Shown: positions 33,237 to 41,952 of the stretch, in pieces | Layout of the letters: each line of letters opens with the position of its first letter | Numbering within the stretch: position 1 is the stretch's first letter | NCBI GenBank assembly: GCA_022703485.1 | Contig: JAKLDO010000016.1 | Location: forward strand, 1-44,885 | Length of the DNA: 44,885 nt | DNA from: a bacterium | GTDB lineage: Bacteria > UBP6 > UBA1177 | Direction: 5' to 3' | The notes under the pieces: model-generated | What the model saw: only the letters and a program-made list of their open reading frames with translations | What the model was told of the DNA's origin: nothing | Databases searched by the model: none | Made by a program: the position numbers and the translations under genes

Positions 33237-35150
33237 TCATTTTGCGGCTGCGATCAGTTCAGACCGCTCTGCCATGTTTATGAACTCAGCCCTGTATCCC
33301 GAATCGTCACTTCCCTTTGCTTTTTTTGCGGAATTAATAACAAAGTCCCAGTTAAGTTCACCTTTTTCCGGAGAACATTTAAGGAGCATTCCTGCGGCGG
33401 CCACTGTGATAGCGAACCTCGTGTCGGATGATGTGCCGTCGAATTTCTTAAAACTATCTGAATTTACTATCTTTTTTATGAGACTGCTTTTGTCTGATGC
33501 GGGCTTTTTATAACGGATCTTCACTGTTGCGGTCTCATTAGGTGAAAGTTCTGTAACAGGCTCTATTTTCTGATATTTCAGTTCGTCAACTACAGGAGGA
33601 GCATCAGTTCCTGCCGGAATTATCTCATAAAGCGCTGTAACTGTGTGTCCGGCGCCCATTTCGCCTGCATCTTTTCTGTCGTTGTTGAAATCTTCTTTTG
33701 CAAGCATCCTGTTCTCGTAACCGATAAGTCTGTAACCTGAAACAGCCGCGGGATTGAACTCGACCTGTATCTTTACATCCTTGGCGATGGTGAAAAGAGT
33801 TCCTGCAAGCTGATCTACAAGCACTTTCTTAGCTTCGAGAAGATTGTCGATGTAAGCGAAATTACCGTTGCCTTTATCTGCCAGTTTTTCCATTTTTGCA
33901 TCTTTGTAGTTGCCCATCCCGTATCCCAGAACAGTAAGAAATATCCCTTTTTCTCTTTTACTTTCAATGAGTTTTACAAGCTCTCCGTCATCAGATATCC
34001 CGACATTGAAATCACCGTCCGTTGCTAGCACCACCCTGTTATTCCCACCTTTTATGAAAGATCTTTCGGCAAGTTCATATGCGAGCTCTATTCCCTGAGC
34101 TCCGGCTGTAGAGCCTCCCGCATTGAGGTTTTCAATGGCATCGATGATCTTTTTCTTTTCATTTCCCGGAGTAGGATCGAGAACTTTTCCTGCCGCTCCG
34201 GCATAGACAGCGATGGAAACGAGGTCCTCCGGTCTCAGATTGTTGACAAGAAGTTTGAAAGACTGTTTGAGGAGCGGAAGCTTGTTGTAGTCCTGCATGG
34301 ATCCAGATACATCAATTAAAAACACAATATTACCTGCAGGAGCCTTGTCCAGATCGATACTTTTTCCTTTAATTCCGATCTTCATTATCCTGTTCGCTTT
34401 GTTCCACGGACATTCTGTGAGCTCTGTAGATATGCTGACCGGATCGTCTCCTGACGGTTCGGGATAGCTGTAGGTGAAATAGTTGATCATCTCTTCGATC
34501 CTGACAGCATCACTTGGCGGAAGTTCGTGATTTGTGATGAATCTTCTGATATTTGAGTAACTTGCGGTGTCGACATCGCTTGAAAAAGTTGATAAAGGAT
34601 CGCTCAAAGCCGATTTCCAGCTGTTCTCAGGAGAAGATTCGTACTGTTCAGTGTTCGAAATACTTGCAGATGCTCCATGCACAGCGACCATTCCATAAGC
34701 CGAAGAACTTTTTGCAATTCCATAACCTCGTGTACTTAATGCTCCGATACCGAGTGCGTTACCGCCGCCGCCCTTACCGGAACCTCTTATGGAAATGCCT
34801 CCTGAACCGAATTGTTGTGCGCCTGTTACCGATCCGAGATTTTTGTCTATTCCCGCTCCGAGTCCGCCACCGCCGAAAACTTTTTCAAAACGGGCAGGAC
34901 CGCTTGAAAGTGCGCCCATTATTCCATTTGAATTAGCAACGCGGCTTTTTTTATCTCCATTGCCGCCGCTCTCTTTCATTTTTACATCTTCTTTTTTTTC
35001 CGGAATAGATTCTTCAACACGGGTCAGCTCTTTTTTCTGCTGTGCATTTTCCTGAACTCTTTTTTCAGCAGTGCGGTCCGGTGACGGCGGGGTGCAGCCG
35101 CTTACTGCAAAAAGGGTTGAAATGCTCACGATTGCGAAAAACTTCTTCAT
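33237..35150 (-). CDS. vWA-domain lipoprotein (YfbK-like) with Gly-rich module
   Basis: About 637 residues; ATG at 35150 with GGAGAG upstream. Lipobox VSGC at Cys19, a charged Lys/Glu linker, a Gly-rich module (about 75-155), then the YfbK-type N-terminal domain ('DPLSTFSSDVDTASYSNIRRFI'). A von Willebrand A domain begins about residue 272 with a complete MIDAS DVSGSM and 'LATDGDFNVG'. The C-terminal DUF3520-like region follows. The Gly module is shared with the TonB-like protein downstream, 11 nt away. Likely an envelope-anchored ligand-binding partner of that protein. Confidence 0.86.
   Translation of the reverse strand: MKKFFAIVSISTLFAVSGCTPPSPDRTAEKRVQENAQQKKELTRVEESIPEKKEDVKMKESGGNGDKKSRVANSNGIMGALSSGPARFEKVFGGGGLGAGIDKNLGSVTGAQQFGSGGISIRGSGKGGGGNALGIGALSTRGYGIAKSSSAYGMVAVHGASASISNTEQYESSPENSWKSALSDPLSTFSSDVDTASYSNIRRFITNHELPPSDAVRIEEMINYFTYSYPEPSGDDPVSISTELTECPWNKANRIMKIGIKGKSIDLDKAPAGNIVFLIDVSGSMQDYNKLPLLKQSFKLLVNNLRPEDLVSIAVYAGAAGKVLDPTPGNEKKKIIDAIENLNAGGSTAGAQGIELAYELAERSFIKGGNNRVVLATDGDFNVGISDDGELVKLIESKREKGIFLTVLGYGMGNYKDAKMEKLADKGNGNFAYIDNLLEAKKVLVDQLAGTLFTIAKDVKIQVEFNPAAVSGYRLIGYENRMLAKEDFNNDRKDAGEMGAGHTVTALYEIIPAGTDAPPVVDELKYQKIEPVTELSPNETATVKIRYKKPASDKSSLIKKIVNSDSFKKFDGTSSDTRFAITVAAAGMLLKCSPEKGELNWDFVINSAKKAKGSDDSGYRAEFINMAERSELIAAAK
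34861..34925. repeat. Copy 2 of a shared 65-bp Gly-rich module
   Basis: Counterpart of 32735-32799 inside the vWA lipoprotein gene; 57 of 65 positions are identical. Confidence 0.7.
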
Positions 35151-35302
35151 GACACTCTCCATCGTTTCGGTTGATAATAAGCCGGGTTACGATTTCAGAT
35201 TAAACGAAAAAAACGGGGAGTTCGTCCTGACACATAAGGGAGTACAAAAAATTGAAACTGTTCAGGTTTTTAAAAGTTCAACCTTGCGGGGAAGAACTTT
35301 TT

Positions 35303-36484
35303 TCAGAGGTGTTTCTTTCTGAATTTTCCGGGAGTTTCGCTGAAGATTTCCTTAAAATAAGTGTTGAATGCCGATTTTGAATTGAAACCGGAAAGATATG
35401 CTATCTCAAGTATGCTTTTATTTGAGTTGTTCTTATCTTTCATGAGATCTGCCGCATATTTCACTCTTGCTGTGTTTATGAAAACATAGAAATTCTCTCC
35501 GAGCCGGCTGTTTATGAGCTGTGAAAGATGGTAAGGTCTGATATGAAGCATTCCGGCGAGATCGACAAGCGTAAGGGAACTGTCCGTAAAAGGTTTTTTT
35601 TCAGCCATAAGCCCTTTAAGATCGGCAAGACTCCTTTGTGCCAGATCATCAGGCATTTTATTTTTTTTATACTTGGGATCGCTGTTTTCTTCACTGTTTT
35701 CAGTGTCTTCCATAGTTTCTTTTTCAAACTTGAGATCTGCTGTGGAAATAGTGCATTTAAGGAAATCAGGGTCTGAGAGAGAAAAAAACGCAGTCATGAA
35801 AAACACGCCTGCAAGAGGATAGAAAAATGTGCTTGGAATATCCGGTCTGATGAAGTCGGGACCGGTAAAATAAACAAAAAGATAATACACCAGAATGAAA
35901 GAACATAAAAAATATGAAACGGCAATGACCTGCTGTCTTAAAAGTTTTCCAGTGTCAACTGTGGAATAGAAAGTAACGACCGTATTTTTGAATTTAAGGA
36001 CAAACATGAAAGGTATCACGGAATAAATAATGAACATAAGCACTTTCAGGAACATCATAAGGTGCGGAAAAAAATCAATGTATGCGACACCTTTAACATA
36101 ATGTTCATAAAGAAATATTTTGGTGGCTCCCGTTTTGAGAAAGAAAGGTGTCAAAAGGAATGAATATGCAATAAACGGAAGAAAGTGGAAAAAATGCTCA
36201 GCCTTTACTTTTGTGATGTTGGCTGTCATATACGAAAAAGCAAGATACATCAGAGGTCCGTAAAGAAATATCAATGGTCTGGAAAGTCCCAGAAGATGGG
36301 GATGGCTCCGGTATCCTTTGAGAAGTATGAATGCACTTAACCCTGTATCAAGGGCAAAAACAAAAAAAAGGGCGGCAAAGCTTTTTGTCGCTGTGTTAGG
36401 CTGTCTGCTGAGAAGGAAAAGAATGGCGCAGAAAACAGCTGCCCCGCTGAAAGCTAAATAGATATAGGGTGTTGCTGCCGCCAT
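35303..36484 (-). CDS. AraC-family regulator with seven-helix membrane sensor
   Basis: 393 residues. Seven hydrophobic helices (about residues 5-235), then a cytoplasmic AraC/XylS DNA-binding domain (about 290-393): 'LTLVDLAGMLHIRPYHLSQLINSRLGENFYVFINTARVKYAADLM' and 'SILEIAYLSGFNSKSAFNTYFKEIFSETPGKFRKKHL'. This membrane-AraC layout is known in Bacteroidetes and related bacteria and senses an unknown signal at the membrane. The ATG at 36484 lacks a clear ribosome site. It lies immediately downstream of the DUF559 repeat region and upstream of the vWA gene, with a 150-nt gap between. Confidence 0.88.
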   Translation of the reverse strand: MAAATPYIYLAFSGAAVFCAILFLLSRQPNTATKSFAALFFVFALDTGLSAFILLKGYRSHPHLLGLSRPLIFLYGPLMYLAFSYMTANITKVKAEHFFHFLPFIAYSFLLTPFFLKTGATKIFLYEHYVKGVAYIDFFPHLMMFLKVLMFIIYSVIPFMFVLKFKNTVVTFYSTVDTGKLLRQQVIAVSYFLCSFILVYYLFVYFTGPDFIRPDIPSTFFYPLAGVFFMTAFFSLSDPDFLKCTISTADLKFEKETMEDTENSEENSDPKYKKNKMPDDLAQRSLADLKGLMAEKKPFTDSSLTLVDLAGMLHIRPYHLSQLINSRLGENFYVFINTARVKYAADLMKDKNNSNKSILEIAYLSGFNSKSAFNTYFKEIFSETPGKFRKKHL

Positions 36485-36546
36485 GGTAATCCGTTAGAAA
36501 AACACTCGTAGCGGAATATATCAGAAACCCGGAAATTTGTAAACAA

Positions 36547-36593
36547 CCCTCACCCGGCCTTGCAGGCCGACCTCTCCCTCAATAAGGAGAGGT
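36547..36593. repeat. Direct repeat A, copy 1 (47 bp)
   Basis: Begins CCCTCACCCGGCCTTG and ends AATAAGGAGAGGT. It is identical over all 47 bp to copy 2 at 37091-37137. Internally CCGGCC/GGCCG and CCTCTCC/GGAGAGG can pair. Lies downstream of the DUF559 gene. Confidence 0.9.
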
Positions 36594-36962
36594 AATGAGT
36601 GTCAGATTTAATATTTCGGCTTTTATTTTCTTTAAAACTTTCTCAATATCATTAGTGATTTCCGAGTTTGAAAACCTTAAAGTCCTTATTTCTAGACAAT
36701 CCATGAATTTAGTGCGGATTCTATCATAATCCCTGCCTTCATCAGTGAAATGCCGGACTCCATCAATTTCAATCACAAGTTTAATTTCAGGACAATAAAA
36801 ATCTGCAATATATTCCCCAATTCCGTGCTGACGGCGGAATTTAAGATTCATTATCTGCCTGTTCCTTATTCTGCACCAAAGCAGATTCTCTGATTCTGTA
36901 ATGCTATCTCTGAGAATCTTTCTTTTTTCTTTTGTAGATTTCTTTGAAAAAATCTTTCTCAT
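36579..36962 (-). CDS. DUF559 (Vsr-like endonuclease fold) protein
   Basis: About 127 residues; two adjacent ATGs (36965 and 36962) follow GGAGG, 1 and 4 nt away, so 36962 is favoured. Restriction-endonuclease-like core: 'LWCRIRNRQIMNLKFRRQHGIGEYIADFYCPEIKLVIEIDG', with the catalytic D-x(n)-ExD pattern, then 'RHFTDEGRDYDRIRTKFMDCLEIRTLRFSNSEI'. DUF559 proteins are widely dispersed and usually found beside GAGAGGG-type repeats, as here (copies at 36547, 37043, 37091, 37145). The stop codon lies inside repeat A. Possibly mobile with the repeats; biochemical role unknown. Confidence 0.85.
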   Translation of the reverse strand: MRKIFSKKSTKEKRKILRDSITESENLLWCRIRNRQIMNLKFRRQHGIGEYIADFYCPEIKLVIEIDGVRHFTDEGRDYDRIRTKFMDCLEIRTLRFSNSEITNDIEKVLKKIKAEILNLTLITSPY

Positions 36963-37042
36963 CATTCCTCCAGCTTTAATAAAAATGCGGTTGGCAATAA
37001 AAATCAATAAATTCAATTATTTACTATGGAGAATTTGTGGCT

Positions 37043-37081
37043 GACCCTTCTCCTTGTCAGGGAGAAGGGCAGGGATGAGGG
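37043..37081. repeat. Direct repeat B, copy 1 (39 bp)
   Basis: GACCCTTCTCC...GGGATGAGGG; differs from copy 2 (37145-37183) at one base (T for C). CCCTTCTCC and GGAGAAGGG form a 9-bp hairpin within it. Confidence 0.85.
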
Positions 37082-37090
37082 CGGAAGAGA

Positions 37091-37137
37091 CCCTCACCCG
37101 GCCTTGCAGGCCGACCTCTCCCTCAATAAGGAGAGGT
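37091..37137. repeat. Direct repeat A, copy 2 (47 bp)
   Basis: Identical to 36547-36593. Located between the two B copies upstream of the DUF559 gene, so A and B alternate on the right side (B-A-B). Confidence 0.9.
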
Positions 37138-37144
37138 TAAGATA

Positions 37145-37183
37145 GACCCTTCTCCTTGCCAGGGAGAAGGGCAGGGATGAGGG
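37145..37183. repeat. Direct repeat B, copy 2 (39 bp)
   Basis: Second copy of the hairpin-forming element, 38 of 39 bp identical to 37043-37081. The remaining stretch to ridA (37184-37264) shows nothing more than an AAGGAGAGGG ribosome site. Confidence 0.85.
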
Positions 37184-37264
37184 TTAAACTTGACCCTTTT
37201 TAGCGGCAGGGATATAGTATTAAGTTCCTTAATTAGAAATTGATTTGAGCAAGGAGAGGGTGAA

Positions 37265-37642
37265 ATGAAAAGAATAATTAAATGCGAAACGGCTCCTGCG
37301 GCTATCGGGCCTTACAGTCAGGCTGTCGAAGTTAACGGAACTCTTTATGTTTCCGGAACTCTTCCGGTGGACCCGGCGACCGGTAAGATAGTTGAAGGCG
37401 GCATCAAAGAGCAGACAGCGATGGTCCTGAAAAATATCGGAGAGATACTTAAAGAGGCCGGATACGGTTTTGAAAATGTCGTCAAATCGACAGTACTTCT
37501 GTCAGATATGAATAATTTCAAGGAGATGAATGAGATCTACGGATGGTTCTACTCGGTAAATCCTCCTGCAAGGGCCTCATATCAGGTCGTAAAACTTCCA
37601 CTCGGTGCATTGATAGAAATTGAGACAATAGCAGTTAAATGA
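37265..37642 (+). CDS. ridA: RidA family reactive-intermediate deaminase
   Basis: 125 residues. RidA proteins hydrolyse reactive enamine/imine intermediates from pyridoxal-phosphate enzymes. The family signature is clear: 'APAAIGPYSQAVEVNGTLYVSG' at the N-terminus and 'NPPARASYQVVKLPLGALIEIETIAVK' at the C-terminus, including the active-site Arg of PARAS and the terminal Glu. AAGGAGAGGG precedes the ATG. It overlaps the next gene by 4 nt (ATGA), so that exported protein is cotranslated. Confidence 0.95.
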   Translation: MKRIIKCETAPAAIGPYSQAVEVNGTLYVSGTLPVDPATGKIVEGGIKEQTAMVLKNIGEILKEAGYGFENVVKSTVLLSDMNNFKEMNEIYGWFYSVNPPARASYQVVKLPLGALIEIETIAVK

Positions 37643-38325
37643 AAAAAAAGCTCTTTTCTAAAATAGCTGTGTTCCTGCTTTTCTTTTTTTTATGTGCGGT
37701 TCTTTCTGCCGGAGAGCCCCTTAAACCTAGACTCGGAGAAGCTCCTTCAAAAAGTGCGCCGTATATTTTCATAAGTGGAGATACTCCGGGATACATCATA
37801 AAGGAAGCTGTTAAAAAAAAGGCCGGCATAGCGCTTCATCTCCAGGGTTCAAGCGCAGGCTGGATAAGGAAGCATATTGAACAGCTGTCCGGAGTTTCAA
37901 TACTGCTGTTTGTGAAAAGTCCGCTTAGCGATCTTGAGAAAGGGCATCTTGATGAACTTGTGAAAAATTCAGGATATAATGCGACAATAGTCTGTTTTGA
38001 AGGCACTTGCGAAAAAGAGGAGGGCTGGACGCATCAGCTTGTCCGTAATAATTATGTCATATCCTGGATCGAAACTAAAAAAGGTCCCGAAATATCAATG
38101 AAAAAAAGAGGAGTTGTCTCGAAAGGATCAATGTTGTCGGGGACAGATCTCAAGGATTTCAGAAGATCTCCAGAGGTAACTGGTGCCATCCATTTCAAAG
38201 ACACAGGCTTCTCATTCATATCGCTGGATGCCGAGGGGGTGAAAGTCCCTTCTGAGATATGGACTGTTGTCTACTATTCCAAAAGCGAGAAAAAATTGAA
38301 AGAGTTTGTTGAGAAAAAATTATAA
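37639..38325 (+). CDS. Exported protein of unknown function
   Basis: 228 residues. Strong signal peptide ('KIAVFLLFFFLCAVLSA|GE'), no lipobox. The mature part is mixed alpha/beta with segments such as 'APYIFISGDTPGYIIKEAVKKKAGIALHLQGSSAGW' and a Cys pair 'VCFEGTCEKEEGW'. I recognise no family. The start ATG overlaps the ridA stop, so it may be expressed from the ridA transcript, but the exported location argues against a functional link. Confidence 0.7.
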   Translation: MKKKLFSKIAVFLLFFFLCAVLSAGEPLKPRLGEAPSKSAPYIFISGDTPGYIIKEAVKKKAGIALHLQGSSAGWIRKHIEQLSGVSILLFVKSPLSDLEKGHLDELVKNSGYNATIVCFEGTCEKEEGWTHQLVRNNYVISWIETKKGPEISMKKRGVVSKGSMLSGTDLKDFRRSPEVTGAIHFKDTGFSFISLDAEGVKVPSEIWTVVYYSKSEKKLKEFVEKKL

Positions 38326-38372
38326 TTGTATAGAATGACGGGGACTGTTTGATTATTTTAAAGGAGTTTTCC

Positions 38373-39110
38373 ATGAAGTTCATGCCTATCAGTTTTTTAT
38401 CAGCTCTGCTGTTGCTCCCCTCGATGATATTCTGCGCCGAGGTGTGGAAATCTGTCGAAGAGGTCGAGGTTAACGGACAGGTTGTGACAAAAAACATATA
38501 TGTCACTGAAGATACTATGAAAACAGAGAATATATCTGAAGCAGGACGCAATGAAAGCCTTGTGGACCTCAAAGCCGACAAAATAACTTTTGTAAATCAT
38601 AAGACCCAGTCTTTCCAGGTAGTAAAGCTCAGCAAATACATTGAGTTCGCCGAGCAGCTTGCTTCCGACATCAGAGCGCAGGGGCACATTGATTCCGACA
38701 AGGTTATCCCGCAGGTCACATTTGAAAAGAAAGGCAATGTGAAGATCGGTGATTTTGACTGCGAAGAATGGAATGTGAATGTTGACGGAAAGCAGTATTC
38801 AAAGGTTTTTGTAGCTCCCTCGATGAAAGATTCACCTGTTATAAAGTTTAAAAAGAAATTCGCGGCAATGATGCCTGATTCGCTTGTAAAGTTCCGCTCG
38901 ATCGAGGCTAAAATAGAGGACAATTTCCTTTCGACAGGCATGATAATAAAAGCTGTCAGAACACCGATAAGCAAAAAAGTTCCGGTAGTTACACAGACGA
39001 TCAAACTTGTGCAGCCCGTCGCTCTCGAATCGGTCTCTTTCAAGATTCCGGCTAATTATGTTGATAAATCGGCTCCTGAAAATAATGAGCAGAACACACA
39101 GACCAGATAG
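38373..39110 (+). CDS. Exported DUF4412-like protein
   Basis: About 245 residues; ATG at 38373 with AAGGAG upstream (an in-frame ATG at 38349 lacks one). Signal peptide 'FLSALLLLPSMIFCAE'. The mature region has paired strands of the type 'VVTKNIYVTEDTMKTEN', 'ADKITFVNHKTQSFQVV' and 'VKIGDFDCEEWNVNVDGKQYSKVFVAP'. This resembles periplasmic DUF4412 proteins; the assignment is tentative. The C-terminal tail is Asn/Gln-rich. It lies between the ridA unit and aspS, 47 nt before aspS. Confidence 0.65.
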   Translation: MKFMPISFLSALLLLPSMIFCAEVWKSVEEVEVNGQVVTKNIYVTEDTMKTENISEAGRNESLVDLKADKITFVNHKTQSFQVVKLSKYIEFAEQLASDIRAQGHIDSDKVIPQVTFEKKGNVKIGDFDCEEWNVNVDGKQYSKVFVAPSMKDSPVIKFKKKFAAMMPDSLVKFRSIEAKIEDNFLSTGMIIKAVRTPISKKVPVVTQTIKLVQPVALESVSFKIPANYVDKSAPENNEQNTQTR

Positions 39111-39157
39111 AATTGAACTTCTGATAAACATCACGAACTGAAATCCCGGAGGAAAAA

Positions 39158-40915
39158 ATGTTTCGTACCCATACTTGCGGTGAACTGTCACTGAACAATG
39201 CCGGACAGAATGTGACCATAGCGGGCTGGATAACTCAGAAAAGAGAGCTCGGTCCGATACTTTTTTTGATCGTGTGGGACAGATTCGGTATGACCCAGGT
39301 TGCGATAAACAGACCTGAACTTGTTGAAAAAGCTTCAAAGTTCACACTGGAAGATGTCGTTTCGGTAAGTGGAACGGTAATAGACAGGAAAGAGAACCGT
39401 ACAGATAAATATTCTACAGGTGCCATCGAAATAGATGCTACTGAGATAACCCTGCTGAACAGTTCAAAACCGATGCCTTACGACCACAGGAAGGATGCGG
39501 CTGACACTATAAAACTGAAATACCGTTATCTCGATATCAGGAAATCGAATGTACTGCACAGTCTTGTAACAAGATCGAATGTGAGCGGAGTGATCCATGA
39601 TTATTTTGACAGGAACGGGTTCATCGAGGTCGAAACACCTGTCCTTGTGAAAAGTACTCCGGGCGGAGCAAGGGATTTCCTTGTCCCTAGCAGGATATCT
39701 CAAGGTTCGTTCTATGCGCTTCCGCAGTCTCCTCAGGTTTTCAAACAGCTCCTGATGGTTGCAGGAATGGACAAATATTATCAGGTCGTGAAGTGTTTCA
39801 GGGATGAAGCTCTCAGAGCGGACAGACAGCCGGAGTTCACCCAGATAGATGTAGAGATGAGCTTTGCCGTTGAAGATGATGTTATGAACATGGCTGAAGG
39901 CCTTCTTGTGGAAATATTCAGGAAAATAAAGAACATAGCTGTGCCAAGACCTTTCCTCAGGATGTCTTTTAACGAGGCGATGGAGAGGTTCGGTTCTGAT
40001 AAACCCGATATGCGGTTTGGAATGGAACTTATTTCTCTGAACAGCATTTTCAAAGGATCGGGCTTCCAGGCGTTCAATAATGCGGCGAACGATCCGAAAA
40101 TGAGCGTAAAAGGGATAATTCTGGAAGGAAAGTCGTCAGAGCTCAGCAAAAATCAGCTTAAAAAGATAGAAAAGGATGTGCAGGGCGACGGTGCGAAGGC
40201 CCTTGCATGGATCAAAAAAGAGAACGGAGAGCTCGATTCACCTCTTCTCAAGTTCTTCACAGCTGTTGAAATTGAACAGCTCAAGGCTATGATCCCTGAA
40301 AAAGGGACGCTTTTCATCATCGCGGATAAAAAGGGAGCTGTGCTGACCGCACTTGGAAATCTGAGGAAAAGGCTTGCCGCAGAGTATTCTCTTTACGACA
40401 GGAACGATTATAAATTCCTTTGGGTCACGGAATTCCCGGCTTTTGAAGTTGATGAAGAGACAGGCAGATGGACAGCGAAACACCATGCTTTCACCGATTT
40501 TGATTTTGAAGCGGCCAAAAGGGGCGATGATCTCGGCACGATCTCATCAAGAGCATACGATGTTGTAATAAACGGATATGAAGTTGGCGGCGGCTCGATA
40601 AGGATACACAACACTGAAAAACAGAAAGAAGTGTTCAAGTTCCTCAATATTTCAGATGAAGAAGCAAAAGAGAACTTCGGGTTCCTCATCGAAGCTCTTG
40701 AGTTCGGTGCTCCGCCTCATGGAGGCATCGCTCTCGGTTTTGACAGGCTGATGATGCTTATCAACGGTCTTGATGCGATAAGGGATGTAATTGCATTCCC
40801 GAAAACGACGAGTGCTTCATGTCTTATGAGCATGGCTCCGGCGCCGGTTCAGCAGATACAGCTTGATGAGCTCGGAATAGCGGTCGTAGAAAAAAAGAAT
40901 GACGGAAAAAATTAA
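39158..40915 (+). CDS. aspS: Aspartate--tRNA ligase
   Basis: 585 residues, bacterial-type AspRS charging tRNA-Asp (possibly also tRNA-Asn). N-terminal OB anticodon-binding domain ('TIAGWITQKRELGPILFLIVWDRFG'), motif 1 'FIEVETPVLVKSTPGGARDF', motif 2 'CFRDEALRADRQPEFTQIDVEMSF', a GAD insertion domain (about 280-410), 'HHAFTDFDFE' and motif 3 'GIALGFDRLMMLI'. Length is near the usual 590. GGAGG precedes the ATG. Its last 17 nt overlap the STAS-MlaE gene, which implies coupling. Confidence 0.97.
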   Translation: MFRTHTCGELSLNNAGQNVTIAGWITQKRELGPILFLIVWDRFGMTQVAINRPELVEKASKFTLEDVVSVSGTVIDRKENRTDKYSTGAIEIDATEITLLNSSKPMPYDHRKDAADTIKLKYRYLDIRKSNVLHSLVTRSNVSGVIHDYFDRNGFIEVETPVLVKSTPGGARDFLVPSRISQGSFYALPQSPQVFKQLLMVAGMDKYYQVVKCFRDEALRADRQPEFTQIDVEMSFAVEDDVMNMAEGLLVEIFRKIKNIAVPRPFLRMSFNEAMERFGSDKPDMRFGMELISLNSIFKGSGFQAFNNAANDPKMSVKGIILEGKSSELSKNQLKKIEKDVQGDGAKALAWIKKENGELDSPLLKFFTAVEIEQLKAMIPEKGTLFIIADKKGAVLTALGNLRKRLAAEYSLYDRNDYKFLWVTEFPAFEVDEETGRWTAKHHAFTDFDFEAAKRGDDLGTISSRAYDVVINGYEVGGGSIRIHNTEKQKEVFKFLNISDEEAKENFGFLIEALEFGAPPHGGIALGFDRLMMLINGLDAIRDVIAFPKTTSASCLMSMAPAPVQQIQLDELGIAVVEKKNDGKN

Positions 40916-41942
40916 GGTCCCTTCAGACATCACAATTGAGAACTGTGAGAAAGTGCATCTCGATCTTTCTTCACAGATATCGAAATCTGAAAGTGTTTCG
41001 TTTGATCTTTCAGGTGTAACTCTCAATTCGGTAACAAAAGCCGTTTTGCGAAAACTTTCAGCTGCTTACGGAGAAAAAATAGATATTCCTGAAGATCTCA
41101 GAAAAGAAATTTTCTATCATGATGAAGAGCCTGAGGTTCAGACTGAAAATGCTCAAAAAGAACCGGTTCTTGAGACTCTTGGTGAAAAACTGATAAGAAC
41201 AGGCGAAGTGATCTATTTCTTCTGTGTCATAATGGTCGATATGATATTCTATTCCTTTGAATCGCTGTACAACAGGAAGTTCATTCTTAAGGATGATACG
41301 ACCAAGAATGCATATTACATAGGCTACAAGGCCATTCCGATAGTTTTCCTTCTTGCGTTCCTGATAGGTTTCACGATCGCTCTGCAGGCGGCTCTACAGC
41401 TTGCCAAGATGGGAGGGCAGGGTTACATTGCGATGATGAGCACAATGGTAATGACCAAAGAGCTCGGTCCGCTTATAACTGCGATAATAATTGCAGGAAG
41501 AACGGGAAGTTCGATCGCCGCTGAAATCGGCACGATGGTCGTTATGGAAGAAGTCGATGCGCTTAAAACAATGGGTATCAAACCGCTGAAATTCCTCCTT
41601 GTGCCTAAATTCTGGGCGTTCACGCTTGTCATGCCGGTACTCACTCTGATAGCTGACATATCGGGCATATTCGGAGGTTTCATCGTTGCTTCGGCTTACA
41701 GCATTCCGGCGGGAGCATTTTTCAACCAGATGATCGAATCACTTGAATTCGGAGACATTTTCTGGGGCACTGTAAAAAGTATTTCGTTCGCTTCAGTGAT
41801 ACTCGCTGTCGGAAGTTTCAAGGGTCTCAATGTCAGGGGCGGAGCCGATGCTGTGGGAAGAGCCACAACGGAAGCGGTCGTCGTCTCGATATTCCTTGTC
41901 GTAGCGATAGATGCTATATTCTCTCTAATCCTGTACACATAA
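40899..41942 (+). CDS. mlaE: MlaE-family ABC permease with N-terminal STAS-like domain
   Basis: 347 residues. Residues 1-75 form a STAS-like domain ('VSFDLSGVTLNSVTKAVLRKLS'). A linker follows, then the MlaE permease with about five helices from residue 100: 'FLIGFTIALQAALQLAKMGGQGYI', 'TKELGPLITAIIIAGRTGSSIAAEIGTM' and 'EEVDALKTMGIKP', all diagnostic. MlaE-type transporters move phospholipids between inner and outer membranes. Pairs with the ATPase 10 nt downstream. The MCE substrate-binding protein (MlaD) is not nearby and must be elsewhere. Confidence 0.92.
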   Translation: MTEKIKVPSDITIENCEKVHLDLSSQISKSESVSFDLSGVTLNSVTKAVLRKLSAAYGEKIDIPEDLRKEIFYHDEEPEVQTENAQKEPVLETLGEKLIRTGEVIYFFCVIMVDMIFYSFESLYNRKFILKDDTTKNAYYIGYKAIPIVFLLAFLIGFTIALQAALQLAKMGGQGYIAMMSTMVMTKELGPLITAIIIAGRTGSSIAAEIGTMVVMEEVDALKTMGIKPLKFLLVPKFWAFTLVMPVLTLIADISGIFGGFIVASAYSIPAGAFFNQMIESLEFGDIFWGTVKSISFASVILAVGSFKGLNVRGGADAVGRATTEAVVVSIFLVVAIDAIFSLILYT

Positions 41943-41952
41943 GAGGATTTAC

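Noticed and set aside
36547..37183. CRISPR array
   Set aside because: Only two copies of each of two different repeats, with irregular spacing and a gene between them; no cas genes.
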